Shown: positions 1-6,535, counted from the stretch's first letter. The stretch is 15,452 bases of DNA from Bacillota bacterium (GCA_023425285.1 JAFACY010000099.1:1-15452); one strand, 5' to 3'. Numbers and translations are program-made. Notes: generated by a model not told the origin, from the letters alone.

Positions 1-525
1 AAGGATTTAATAGATGCAAAGGATAAGCTGAAGGAAGTAATCAAGGAGCTGGAAGTACAGATGAATGACAAGTTTGTTGAAGAATTTGCAAATATCAGAG
101 CTAAATTCAACGATGTATTTAAAAAACTGTTCAACGGTGGAAGCGGCGACGTATATTTGGAGGACGAGACGGATGCTCTGAACTCCAACATAGAAATTGC
201 AGTCCAGCCGCCCGGAAAGAAGCTCAGCAAAATTTCGCTTCTGTCAGGAGGAGAAAAGGCTCTCACAGCCATTGCCCTGTTGTTTTCGATACTTAAGACG
301 AAACCCACATCATTTTGTATCCTGGACGAAATTGAGGCGGCATTGGATGATTCAAACATCAACAGATTTTCTCACTATTTAAGAGAAATATCCAAGGAAA
401 CACAGTTTATTGTAATAACACACAGAAAGGGCACCATGGAATACGCCGACACACTCTACGGAGCCACAATGGAAGAAAAGGGTGTAACAAAATTAGTATC
501 CATGAAGCTGTCAAACGCAATATAG
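1..525 (+). CDS. smc: Chromosome partition protein SMC, C-terminal part (5' end outside window)
   Basis: SMC is the ATPase of the condensin-like SMC-ScpAB complex that organises and segregates the chromosome. The open frame runs from the first base, so only the last 174 residues are present of a protein usually near 1190 aa. The segment starts in the end of the second coiled coil and runs into the C-terminal ATPase lobe. That lobe carries the ABC signature LSGGEKAL (about residues 81-88 of the fragment) and the Walker B/D-loop FCILDEIEAALDD (about 105-117). A His in VITHRKGTME is the expected switch residue. The frame ends in TAG and ftsY follows 10 bases later, the usual smc-ftsY pairing of Firmicutes. 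The identification rests on these motifs and the neighbour, and is very secure. Confidence 0.97.
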   Translation, partial: KDLIDAKDKLKEVIKELEVQMNDKFVEEFANIRAKFNDVFKKLFNGGSGDVYLEDETDALNSNIEIAVQPPGKKLSKISLLSGGEKALTAIALLFSILKTKPTSFCILDEIEAALDDSNINRFSHYLREISKETQFIVITHRKGTMEYADTLYGATMEEKGVTKLVSMKLSNAI

Positions 526-535
526 GGGAGGTAAA

Positions 536-1699
536 ATGTTTAATTTTTTTAAAAGAAAAAAAGATAAAGATGAAGATGAAATAAAGAAAGAAGAAATAGA
601 AAAAACAGAAGAATTTGAAGATGTTGAACCGGAAGAGATTTATGAGGAAGCTGAGCCGGAGGAAATTGAAGAGTTCGAAGAATCGGAAGGGGAACCGGAG
701 GAATTTACTGAAGAGTTTGAAGAAATTGAAGAAATTGAAGAGATTGAACCGGAGAAAGCAGAAGAGGTTGAAAAGCCCGAAAAGAAGGGACTCAGCTTTT
801 TTGAAAAGCTTAAAGAAGGACTGTCCAAGACAAAAAGAAATCTGACGGAACAAATTGAAAGCATTGTATTCAGACACAGAAAAATTGATGATGATTTCCT
901 CGAGGAGTTGGAAGAAATTCTGATTACATCCGATATGGGTGTTGAAACCACCATGGATATAATCGAATATATTAAATCCGAAACCAGAAAAAGAAATCTC
1001 ACAGATACCTCCGAAATCAAGGATGTAATAAAAGAATATCTCATAAACATGCTTGAAGAAAATGAAGAAAAAATCGATGATGAAAACAAGCAAAGAGTTA
1101 TTTTAATCGTCGGAGTAAACGGAGTGGGCAAGACCACATCCATAGGTAAAATCGCATACAGGATAAAGCAATCTGGAAAAAGTGTCATAGTTGCGGCAGC
1201 GGATACATTCAGAGCCGCAGCAGTTGAACAGCTCAAGGAATGGTGCTCAAGAGCCGGCGTGGATATAATTGCTTCAGAGCAGGGCTCCGACCCCGGTTCG
1301 GTTATATTTGATGCAGTCAATGCAGCTAAAGCAAGAAAGACAGACGTACTGATTTGTGATACAGCAGGAAGGCTTCACAACAAAAAGAATCTGATGAATG
1401 AACTAAGCAAAATTTTTAAAATAATCGACAGAGAATTTGGCGATGCCAAACTGGATGTATATCTTGTTATCGACGCTACAACGGGTCAAAACGGTCTCAT
1501 TCAGGCGAAGCTGTTCTCAGAGACCTGCAGCATCTACGGTCTGATTTTAACCAAATTAGACGGCACTGCCAAGGGAGGCATTGCATTCCCCATAGTAAAC
1601 GAGCTTAAAATTCCTATAAAATATATAGGCGTGGGAGAAAAAATAGACGACCTCCAGGACTTCAACGCAACAGACTTTGTAAATGCTATATTTGAATAA
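536..1699 (+). CDS. ftsY: Signal recognition particle receptor FtsY
   Basis: FtsY is the membrane-associated SRP receptor GTPase. It docks Ffh-ribosome-nascent chain complexes at the Sec translocon. The 387-aa protein opens with a short basic/hydrophobic MFNFFKRKK and then a very acidic A domain: 40 of residues 11-80 are Asp or Glu. A basic amphipathic stretch (about 85-103, GLSFFEKLKEGLSK) matches the known lipid-binding helix that precedes the NG domain. GTPase motifs are G1 GVNGVGKTT (193-201), DTFRAAA (223-229), DTAGR (275-279) and TKLDG (339-343), with the closing GVGEKIDDLQDF (365-376). The start is set by GGGGAGG at 525-531, five bases before ATG and overlapping the smc stop. Its partner Ffh is encoded 1.2 kb downstream. 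A terminator follows directly. Confidence 0.98.
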   Translation: MFNFFKRKKDKDEDEIKKEEIEKTEEFEDVEPEEIYEEAEPEEIEEFEESEGEPEEFTEEFEEIEEIEEIEPEKAEEVEKPEKKGLSFFEKLKEGLSKTKRNLTEQIESIVFRHRKIDDDFLEELEEILITSDMGVETTMDIIEYIKSETRKRNLTDTSEIKDVIKEYLINMLEENEEKIDDENKQRVILIVGVNGVGKTTSIGKIAYRIKQSGKSVIVAAADTFRAAAVEQLKEWCSRAGVDIIASEQGSDPGSVIFDAVNAAKARKTDVLICDTAGRLHNKKNLMNELSKIFKIIDREFGDAKLDVYLVIDATTGQNGLIQAKLFSETCSIYGLILTKLDGTAKGGIAFPIVNELKIPIKYIGVGEKIDDLQDFNATDFVNAIFE

Positions 1700-1712
1700 T
1701 AATGACCTTACG

Positions 1713-1747
1713 AGACAGGCAATTAATTAAAAAATGCCTGTCTTTTT
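1713..1747 (+). terminator. Rho-independent terminator after ftsY
   Basis: AGACAGGCA (1713-1721) pairs perfectly with TGCCTGTCT (1735-1743), a 9-bp stem with a 13-base AT-rich loop, and the T run extends to 1747. It lies 13 bases after the ftsY stop and should end the smc-ftsY transcript. The next gene starts only 20 bases later without a convincing promoter, so some read-through is likely. Confidence 0.85.
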
Positions 1748-1766
1748 ATAGATTGGAGGAAAATAA

Positions 1767-2414
1767 ATGCTTAGATTGTTTCATGTAAGTGAAGAACCAA
1801 ATATTTCAGTATTTGAGCCACGCGTACCTTCGAGAGAAGACCTTGATAAAACTAAAAAATACGTTTGGGCTATTACTGAAAAATGTCTGCCGAATTTCCT
1901 GACACCGAGGGATTGTCCTCGTATTGCATATCATATAGGTGCGAAAACAACAAAAGAAGATGTTGAAAATTTTTTCAGTCCCGATTTAAATCATTGCCTG
2001 ATAGTTGAAAGTGCATGGTTTCGTGAAATTTTAAATACTACATTATATATTTATGAATTTGATACAACTAATTTTTATCTTCAGGACGAAGTCGCCGGAT
2101 ACTATGTGAGTGAGCAGACAGAAAAACCCATAAGTATTACAAGGATAGATGATATTTTTTATGAATTGTTTAAAAGAAATATTGAAGTGAGAATTCTGCC
2201 AAATTTATGGAGCATGGCGGATCAAGTAATGTCATCATCATTGAACTTTTCATTATGCAGAATGAGAAATGCAATACAAAGAATAAATGACTATGAAGAA
2301 GAGTATGTATCGGAAGAAGAATTAAAACAAATTGAAAAATTAAAGTCACAGGGTGAATTTATCAGTCAAAAGAAATTATTAGAGGAATTGGGTATAGATA
2401 TTAATGAAATATAA
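1767..2414 (+). CDS. DUF6886-family protein of unknown function with a charged C-terminal tail
   Basis: This 215-aa soluble protein opens with LFHVSEEPNISVFEPR (residues 4-19). It continues with VWAITEKCLPNFLTPRDCPR (33-52), an AYHIGAKTT segment (54-62) and YEFDTTNFYLQDEVAGYYV (96-114). I recognise this as the DUF6886 family from memory; no biochemical function is known to me. The core seems to end near residue 170 (SLCRMRNA). The remaining ~40 residues are charged and end in GEFISQKKLLEELGIDINEI, which resembles the C-terminal toxin-binding tail of type II antitoxins. An N-terminal His motif of this kind can occur in ADP-ribosyltransferase-like folds, but that is speculation. GGAGGA at 1755-1760 gives a well-spaced ATG. 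The gene is boxed between two terminators and its codons look more AT-rich than the neighbours, suggesting an inserted single-gene cassette. Confidence 0.8.
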   Translation: MLRLFHVSEEPNISVFEPRVPSREDLDKTKKYVWAITEKCLPNFLTPRDCPRIAYHIGAKTTKEDVENFFSPDLNHCLIVESAWFREILNTTLYIYEFDTTNFYLQDEVAGYYVSEQTEKPISITRIDDIFYELFKRNIEVRILPNLWSMADQVMSSSLNFSLCRMRNAIQRINDYEEEYVSEEELKQIEKLKSQGEFISQKKLLEELGIDINEI

Positions 2415-2442
2415 AAAATGACTTCTCAGAGGTCATTTTTTT
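2413..2442. terminator. Terminator after the DUF6886 gene, possibly bidirectional
   Basis: AAAAAATGAC (2413-2422, overlapping the stop codon) pairs with GTCATTTTTT (2432-2441) around the loop TTCTCAGAG. The T run on one arm and A run on the other mean it can work in both directions. It separates the DUF6886 gene from the ylxM-ffh operon. Confidence 0.8.
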
Positions 2443-2456
2443 ATGAAAAATACAAT

Positions 2457-2497
2457 TGTTCTTCAATTGCAAAAAAATGTTCTTTAATTACAAAAAA
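2457..2497. repeat. Two 20-bp direct repeats at 21-bp spacing, each ending in an A-tract
   Basis: TGTTCTTCAATTGCAAAAAA (2457-2476) and TGTTCTTTAATTACAAAAAA (2478-2497) agree at 18 of 20 positions, with starts 21 bp apart, about two helical turns. Each ends in an A-tract. The second ends three bases before the -35 box of the ylxM promoter, where an UP element or activator site would sit. CAATTG also occurs twice at 11-bp spacing (2453 and 2464). The repeats are seen directly; a role as curved DNA, UP element or operator is inferred. Confidence 0.7.
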
Positions 2498-2500
2498 CTA

Positions 2501-2529
2501 TTGACAAACTTCGTATAATGCGATAAAAT
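2501..2529 (+). promoter_or_regulatory. Sigma-A type promoter for the ylxM-ffh operon
   Basis: A perfect TTGACA (2501-2506) is separated by 17 bases from TAAAAT (2524-2529). Transcription would start near 2536, leaving a leader of about 30 bases before the chosen ylxM start. A TATAAT at 2514-2519 sits only 7 bases from TTGACA and cannot pair with it. TTGACA is echoed by TGTCAA at 2534-2539, giving a loose dyad around the promoter that may be chance. Confidence 0.8.
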
Positions 2530-2556
2530 TCACTGTCAAGTTAAATGCTTTACAGT

Positions 2557-2562
2557 AGGTGG
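2557..2562 (+). promoter_or_regulatory. Ribosome binding site deciding the ylxM start
   Basis: AGGTGG lies directly before the ATG at 2566. The in-frame ATG at 2545 has no purine-rich site before it and lies only about 9 bases after the predicted transcription start, so 2566 is preferred. Confidence 0.65.
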
Positions 2563-2565
2563 ACA

Positions 2566-2913
2566 ATGACAGAGAAAAATTTTATATATAGCGTTCTGTA
2601 TGATTATTATAAGGAATTGCTTAAGGATAATCAAGCAAATATTATTGATTTGTACTACAATCAGGATTACAGCCTGTCGGAAATAGCTGAGGATATGAAC
2701 ATCAGCAGGCAGGGAGTACATGATGCGCTGAAAAGAGCGGAAAAAAGCTTGACTGACTTTGAAGATAAAATTAAACTTTTTTACAAATATGAAAAATATC
2801 AGGAAGCAGCAGAGAACATCATCAAGCTCACTGCCGAAATAGATGATGAAAAATATAAAGAAACTGTGAATCAAATCAGAAATGAAGCAGGAAAAATAAT
2901 AAACGAAGGGTAG
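2566..2913 (+). CDS. ylxM: YlxM-family helix-turn-helix protein associated with SRP
   Basis: YlxM (UPF0122) is a small sigma-70 region 4-like HTH protein almost always encoded just before ffh. In streptococci it binds SRP components and modulates targeting. Taken from ATG 2566 it is 115 aa, the usual family size. Its N-terminus (MTEKNFIYSVLYDYYKELL) matches the family; an upstream ATG at 2545 would add seven atypical residues. The HTH spans roughly residues 35-54 (SLSEIAEDMNISRQGVHDA), followed by a helical, charged C-terminus. It is the first gene of the operon, and its stop lies five bases before the ffh ATG, with the ffh ribosome site inside its 3' end, so the two are probably translationally coupled. 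The identification is strong; whether it binds DNA is open. Confidence 0.93.
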   Translation: MTEKNFIYSVLYDYYKELLKDNQANIIDLYYNQDYSLSEIAEDMNISRQGVHDALKRAEKSLTDFEDKIKLFYKYEKYQEAAENIIKLTAEIDDEKYKETVNQIRNEAGKIINEG

Positions 2914-2918
2914 CAAAT

Positions 2919-4277
2919 ATGTTTGAAAATTTATCTGATAAACTTCAAAATGCGTTACAGAAATTAAAGGGCAAGGGTAAATTAACCGAAAAAGATATCG
3001 ACTTAGCAATGAAAGAGGTTAAGATGTCTCTTCTGGAGGCTGACGTTAACTTCAAGGTTGTTAAAATCTTTATTAACAGCGTTAAGGAAAGATCTCTCGG
3101 CTCAGAAGTAATGGAAAGCTTAACCCCGGGACAGCAGGTAGTTAAAATAGTCCACGAAGAGCTCGTTAAAATAATGGGTCAGGGCGAAAGTAAGCTTAAA
3201 ATTAATTCAAACGACATAACATACTTTATGATGTGCGGTCTTCAGGGTGCAGGTAAAACAACAGCAACCGGAAAGCTGGCAAGAAAGCTTAAAAAAGACG
3301 GTAAGAGACCACTTTTGGTTGCCTGCGACATATACAGACCGGCAGCTATAAAGCAGCTCCAGGTAGTGGGAGCAAGTGTGGATGTGCCTGTGTTTGAAAT
3401 GGGGGATAAAACAAATCCCGTAACCATAGCCAAGGAAGCCATGAAGCATGCTATGAAGCATGGTCATGACATAGTTATAATAGATACTGCAGGACGTCTT
3501 CACATAGACGATTCTCTGATGGAAGAACTTGTTGAAATCAAGCAGACGGTTAAGCCGGATGAAATACTTTTGTTATTGGATGCAATGACCGGACAGGATG
3601 CGGTAAAGGTTGCGGAAACCTTTAATCAATATCTTGACATCACAGGTGTTATATTGACAAAGGTTGACGGTGATGCAAGAGGAGGAGCCGCACTTTCCAT
3701 AAGAAATGTGGTGGATAAGCCGATTAAATTCCTTTCTGTTGGTGAAAAGATGGATCAGCTTGAAACCTTCCATCCCGACAGAATGGCATCAAGAATCCTT
3801 GGAATGGGTGACGTGCTGTCAATCATTGAAAAGGCTCAGAGCGCAATAGATGAAAAACAGGCTATGGAGCTTCAGAAGAAGCTGAAAACTCAAAGCTTTG
3901 ACCTGAATGATTTCTTGTCTCAGCTGCAGCAAATAAAGAACATGGGTCCCTTAGAGGAAATACTGGGGATGATGCCGGGCTTAGGCGGAAACAAAAAAAT
4001 GAAGGATCTCAAGGTTGATGAAAAGGAATTAGTGTTTACAGAAGCAATAATTCAGTCAATGACCAAGAAGGAAAGAACAAATCCCTCCATCATAAACGGA
4101 AGCAGAAGAAAAAGAATTGCCGCAGGAAGCGGAACTTCCGTACAAAGAGTTAATCAGCTGCTGAAGCAATATGATGAAATGAAAAAAATGATGAAAAGAT
4201 TCTCTTCAATGGAGAAGACTATGGGCAAGAAAAAAGGCTTCAGAGGAATGGGCGGTATGGGTAAATTGCCGTTCTAA
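2919..4277 (+). CDS. ffh: Signal recognition particle protein Ffh (SRP54)
   Basis: Ffh is the GTPase and signal-sequence-binding subunit of SRP. It works with 4.5S/6S RNA and hands ribosomes to FtsY. The 452-aa protein has the N domain (1-~95) and then the G domain, with GLQGAGKTT (107-115), DIYRPAA (137-143), DTAGR (189-193), TKVDG (247-251) and GVILTK just before it. The M domain (~300-452) contains GSGTSVQRVNQLLKQY (about 403-418), which contacts SRP RNA, and a methionine- and glycine-rich tail (MKKMMKRF, FRGMGGMGKLPF). Length and all motifs are normal. It starts at ATG with GAAGGG upstream, overlapping the end of ylxM. A 61-base gap containing only a weak hairpin separates it from rpsP. 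Confidence 0.99.
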   Translation: MFENLSDKLQNALQKLKGKGKLTEKDIDLAMKEVKMSLLEADVNFKVVKIFINSVKERSLGSEVMESLTPGQQVVKIVHEELVKIMGQGESKLKINSNDITYFMMCGLQGAGKTTATGKLARKLKKDGKRPLLVACDIYRPAAIKQLQVVGASVDVPVFEMGDKTNPVTIAKEAMKHAMKHGHDIVIIDTAGRLHIDDSLMEELVEIKQTVKPDEILLLLDAMTGQDAVKVAETFNQYLDITGVILTKVDGDARGGAALSIRNVVDKPIKFLSVGEKMDQLETFHPDRMASRILGMGDVLSIIEKAQSAIDEKQAMELQKKLKTQSFDLNDFLSQLQQIKNMGPLEEILGMMPGLGGNKKMKDLKVDEKELVFTEAIIQSMTKKERTNPSIINGSRRKRIAAGSGTSVQRVNQLLKQYDEMKKMMKRFSSMEKTMGKKKGFRGMGGMGKLPF

Positions 4278-4338
4278 CAATTGTTTGAATAAGGGTTTTT
4301 CCTTTTTCATATATACATTATTTTAAGGAGGTGACAAT

Positions 4339-4602
4339 ATGTCAGTAAAAATAAGATTAAAAAGAATGGGTTCAAAAAAGAAACCTTTCTACAGAATAGT
4401 TGTAGCAGATTCTCGTTCACCAAGAGATGGACGTTTTATTGAAGAAATAGGATATTACAATCCGGTTGTAGAACCAAAGGTTGTAAAAATCGATGATGAA
4501 AGTGCTATAAAATGGCTTAACAACGGTGCAAAGCCTACAGATACAGTATGCTCATTATTCAAAGCTAACGGTATCTATGAAAAAAGAGATGAAAACAAAT
4601 AA
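4339..4602 (+). CDS. rpsP: 30S ribosomal protein S16
   Basis: S16 is an early-binding protein of the 30S subunit body. The 87-aa product begins MSVKIRLKRMGSKKKPFY and has the family core RIVVADSRSPRDGRFIEEIG and YYNPV, followed by the IDDESAIKWLNNGAKPTDTV region. Length is typical. The start is fixed by AAGGAGGTGA (4325-4334), an essentially full match to the anti-Shine-Dalgarno sequence, which suits a highly expressed ribosomal gene. It is followed 11 bases later by khpA, the standard Firmicutes order rpsP-khpA-rimM-trmD. No separate promoter is convincing in the gap after ffh, so it is probably transcribed from the ylxM promoter. Confidence 0.99.
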   Translation: MSVKIRLKRMGSKKKPFYRIVVADSRSPRDGRFIEEIGYYNPVVEPKVVKIDDESAIKWLNNGAKPTDTVCSLFKANGIYEKRDENK

Positions 4603-4613
4603 GAGGTGATAAT

Positions 4614-4844
4614 ATGGGTGAATTAGTAGAATATATAGCAAAATCACTGGTAGATAACCCGGATTCAGTAACTGTTAATGAAATTGAAGGCAGTCAATCA
4701 CTTATAATAGAGTTGAAGGTTGCTCCGGAGGATATGGGTAAAGTAATCGGTAAACAAGGCAGAATAGCTAAAGCCATAAGGACTGTTGTTAAAGCTGCGG
4801 CTACTAAAGATAATAAAAGAGTTATTGTTGAAATAATTCAATAA
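4614..4844 (+). CDS. khpA: KH-domain RNA-binding protein KhpA (YlqC)
   Basis: KhpA is a single type-II KH-domain protein. In streptococci and other Firmicutes it forms a complex with KhpB/EloR, binds RNA and affects cell elongation and division. The 76-aa protein has the KH core GKVIGKQGRIAKAIRTVV (42-59) with the GxxG loop GKQG (46-49), and ends in a strand KRVIVEI. The start is supported by AGAGGTGAT (4602-4610), overlapping the rpsP stop. Position between rpsP and rimM is the conserved location. Size and motif leave little doubt about the family; the cellular role in this organism is inferred from relatives. Confidence 0.97.
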   Translation: MGELVEYIAKSLVDNPDSVTVNEIEGSQSLIIELKVAPEDMGKVIGKQGRIAKAIRTVVKAAATKDNKRVIVEIIQ

Positions 4845-4868
4845 TTTCTTGACTTAACTGAGGGAAAC

Positions 4869-5369
4869 ATGAATGATTATATAAAAGTCGGAAAGATTGT
4901 AAATACTCATGGTATCAAGGGGTACTTGAAATGCGTGCCGTTAACCGATGATATGGAGAGATTTGAAGAGCTGAAATACATCTACACGGAAAAGGACAAC
5001 AAAAAGCGCAGGCTCAGGGATGTGTGGTATCGTAACAACATAGTATATATCCTGCTTGAAGATATCAACGATATGAGCACCGCCGAGACTTTCAGAGATT
5101 CATATATTTCCATATTGGAGGATCAGCTCAGAGAGCTTCCGGAGGATTCATACTATATATTTGATTTGGAAGACATGGAAGTTTACTCGGAGGATGGAGA
5201 ATATTTGGGTAAAATCAAAGAAATTTATCAGACCGGTGCCAATGATGTTTATGAAATAACCAATGAAAACAAATCATTTCTCATACCTGCGGTTAAGGAC
5301 GTTGTCAAAAAAGTTGATGTTGAGAACAAAAGGATGGTAATAAATGTTATTGAGGGGCTGCTGGAATGA
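4869..5369 (+). CDS. rimM: Ribosome maturation factor RimM
   Basis: RimM binds S19 and assists maturation of the 30S head, including 3' processing of 16S rRNA. The 166-aa protein has the N-terminal RimM barrel, with KVGKIVNTHGIKGYLKC (6-22) and the LEDINDMSTAETFRD segment (63-77). The C-terminal PRC barrel includes YYIFDLEDMEVYSEDG (95-110), LGKIKEIYQTGANDVYEI (113-130) and FLIPAVKDVV (137-146). Length and order are normal. GAGGGA (4860-4865) precedes the ATG. Its last codon and stop overlap the trmD start in ATGA, so the two are translationally coupled, as expected for this conserved pair. Confidence 0.98.
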   Translation: MNDYIKVGKIVNTHGIKGYLKCVPLTDDMERFEELKYIYTEKDNKKRRLRDVWYRNNIVYILLEDINDMSTAETFRDSYISILEDQLRELPEDSYYIFDLEDMEVYSEDGEYLGKIKEIYQTGANDVYEITNENKSFLIPAVKDVVKKVDVENKRMVINVIEGLLE

Positions 5370-6082
5370 AGTTTGATGTTGTATCGTTATTTCCGGAGCT
5401 GATTGACATTTATACCCAAAATGGAATAATCGGCAGAGCGGTTGAAAATAGTCTGTTCGAAGTTGAAGCTGTCAATCTGAGAGATTATTCCGAAGACAAA
5501 CACAAAAAAGTTGATGATTATCCATACGGAGGCGGTCCGGGTATGCTTTTGAAACCGGAGCCCATGTTTAAGCTTTTAGATGCTATTAAAAAACATAATT
5601 CATATATTATTTATTTATCACCTAAGGGTAGCCTATTTAATCAAAATAAAGCTAAGGAGCTTTCCCAAAAGGAACATTTGATTCTCATTGCGGGACATTA
5701 TGAAGGTATAGACCAAAGAATAATAGATAAATATGTGGATGAAGAAATATCTGTCGGAGATTTTGTCTTGACAAGCGGTGAGCTGCCTGCACTGACCATA
5801 GTAGATGCAGTAGGTCGGCTGCTGCCGGGAGTGCTCGGCTCAGATGAATCTGCCATAGAAGAATCACACAGCAACGGTCTCTTAGAGTATCCTCAATATA
5901 CAAGGCCGGAAAGCTACCAAGGGATGGATGTACCCGAGATTTTACTTTCGGGACACCACAAAAATATAGAAGAATGGCGGCTGTTTAAAGCGATAGAAAT
6001 TACTTTAAAAAGACGTCCTGAATTGATAAAGGACGAAAGTATAATTGAAAAATACAATAAATTATCGCAAAAATATAAATAA
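5366..6082 (+). CDS. trmD: tRNA (guanine-N1)-methyltransferase TrmD
   Basis: TrmD methylates N1 of G37 in tRNAs with G36 using S-adenosylmethionine, preventing +1 frameshifting. It is an essential SPOUT enzyme. The 238-aa protein carries DYPYGGGPGM (51-60), LSPKG (84-88), AGHYEGIDQR (109-118), the trefoil-knot segment ISVGDFVLTSGELPA (128-142) and HSNGLLEYPQYTRPE (168-182). The residue aligned by eye with catalytic Asp169 of E. coli TrmD (in its EDS motif) is Glu166 here (EES). This conservative change may be a lineage variant, since the rest is intact. It starts within the rimM stop (ATGA overlap) and is the last gene before a new promoter for rplS. Confidence 0.98.
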   Translation: MKFDVVSLFPELIDIYTQNGIIGRAVENSLFEVEAVNLRDYSEDKHKKVDDYPYGGGPGMLLKPEPMFKLLDAIKKHNSYIIYLSPKGSLFNQNKAKELSQKEHLILIAGHYEGIDQRIIDKYVDEEISVGDFVLTSGELPALTIVDAVGRLLPGVLGSDESAIEESHSNGLLEYPQYTRPESYQGMDVPEILLSGHHKNIEEWRLFKAIEITLKRRPELIKDESIIEKYNKLSQKYK

Positions 6083-6085
6083 TTG

Positions 6086-6115
6086 TTGTATGACACAATA
6101 TCCGTGTGCTATAAT
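6086..6115 (+). promoter_or_regulatory. Promoter of rplS with extended -10
   Basis: TGCTATAAT (6107-6115) is a consensus extended -10 element. A weak -35, TTGTAT (6086-6091), lies 18 bases upstream. It begins four bases after the trmD stop, giving rplS its own transcript starting near 6122 in addition to any read-through. Confidence 0.7.
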
Positions 6116-6120
6116 GCATA

Positions 6121-6181
6121 GGAGTATACGGCGGTCCTCTGCAAAAAGACATGAACGCTCAATTGAAGGGAGGTATACAAA
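6121..6181 (+). promoter_or_regulatory. Structured 5' leader of rplS, candidate L19 autoregulatory leader
   Basis: GTATAC at 6124-6129 can pair with GTATAC at 6173-6178, closing a loop that contains the ribosome site GGGAGG (6168-6173). Inside it, GCGG/CTGC (6131-6134 with 6139-6142) can form a small hairpin whose loop TCCT (6135-6138) could in turn pair with AGGG (6167-6170). Both arrangements hide or border the Shine-Dalgarno site. L19 leaders controlling rplS are a known class in low-GC Gram-positives; whether this sequence fits that model is inferred. Confidence 0.45.
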
Positions 6182-6529
6182 ATGAACTTAATAAAATCAT
6201 TTGAAAATGAACAGCTTAAAAGTGAATTAACACCTTTTAATGTTGGAGATACTATAAAAGTACACGTTAGAATCAAAGAAGGTAACAGAGAAAGAATTCA
6301 GGTGTTCGAAGGTATCGTAATTAAAAGACAAGGTGAAAGCAATAGAGAAACTTTTACAGTCAGAAAAATTTCTTACGGTGTAGGTGTTGAAAGAACATTC
6401 CCTGTTCACTCACCAAAAATCGAGAAAATCGATGTAGTAAGAAGAGGTAAAGTAAGACGTGCTAAATTGTTCTATCTGAGAGAAAGAACTGGTAAAGCAA
6501 CAAAGGTTAAGGAATTAAAGAACTATTAA
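6182..6529 (+). CDS. rplS: 50S ribosomal protein L19
   Basis: L19 sits at the 30S-50S interface of the large subunit. The 115-aa protein shows the family pattern throughout: FNVGDTIKVHVRIKEGNRER (residues 19-38), QVFEGIVIKRQG, ETFTVRKISYGVGVERTFPV, HSPKIEKIDVVRRGKVRRAK and LFYLRERTGKATKVKE. Length is typical. GGGAGG (6168-6173) lies eight bases before the ATG inside a potentially structured leader. The gene follows trmD as in most Firmicutes and has its own promoter. A hairpin follows within ten bases of the stop. Confidence 0.99.
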   Translation: MNLIKSFENEQLKSELTPFNVGDTIKVHVRIKEGNRERIQVFEGIVIKRQGESNRETFTVRKISYGVGVERTFPVHSPKIEKIDVVRRGKVRRAKLFYLRERTGKATKVKELKNY

Positions 6530-6535
6530 TCAATT

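Noticed and set aside
407..1093. Long reverse-strand reading frames opposite ftsY (also 640-1320)
   Set aside because: They are shadows of the Glu/Lys-rich codons of ftsY, giving Phe/Leu/Ser-rich low-complexity products with no ribosome site or recognisable domain.
1723..1752. TTAATT...TATAGA as a promoter for the DUF6886 gene
   Set aside because: The match is poor, it lies within the ftsY terminator, and the start site would fall inside the ribosome binding site.
1701..2424. AATGAC occurring at both ends of the DUF6886 cassette as a target-site duplication
   Set aside because: The shared sequence is only about six bases, the copies are not at cassette boundaries defined by anything else, and AT-rich DNA gives such matches often.
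2536..3009. Reverse-strand frame opposite ylxM and the ffh start
   Set aside because: The product is an Ile/Phe/Tyr-rich mirror of the AT-rich ylxM gene; ylxM has clear family identity, promoter and ribosome site on the + strand.
4278..4338. Possible terminator or promoter between ffh and rpsP
   Set aside because: AAGGG/TCCTT with a few T's makes only a 4-5 bp stem, and no -35/-10 pair with acceptable spacing was found, so it is at most a weak attenuator.
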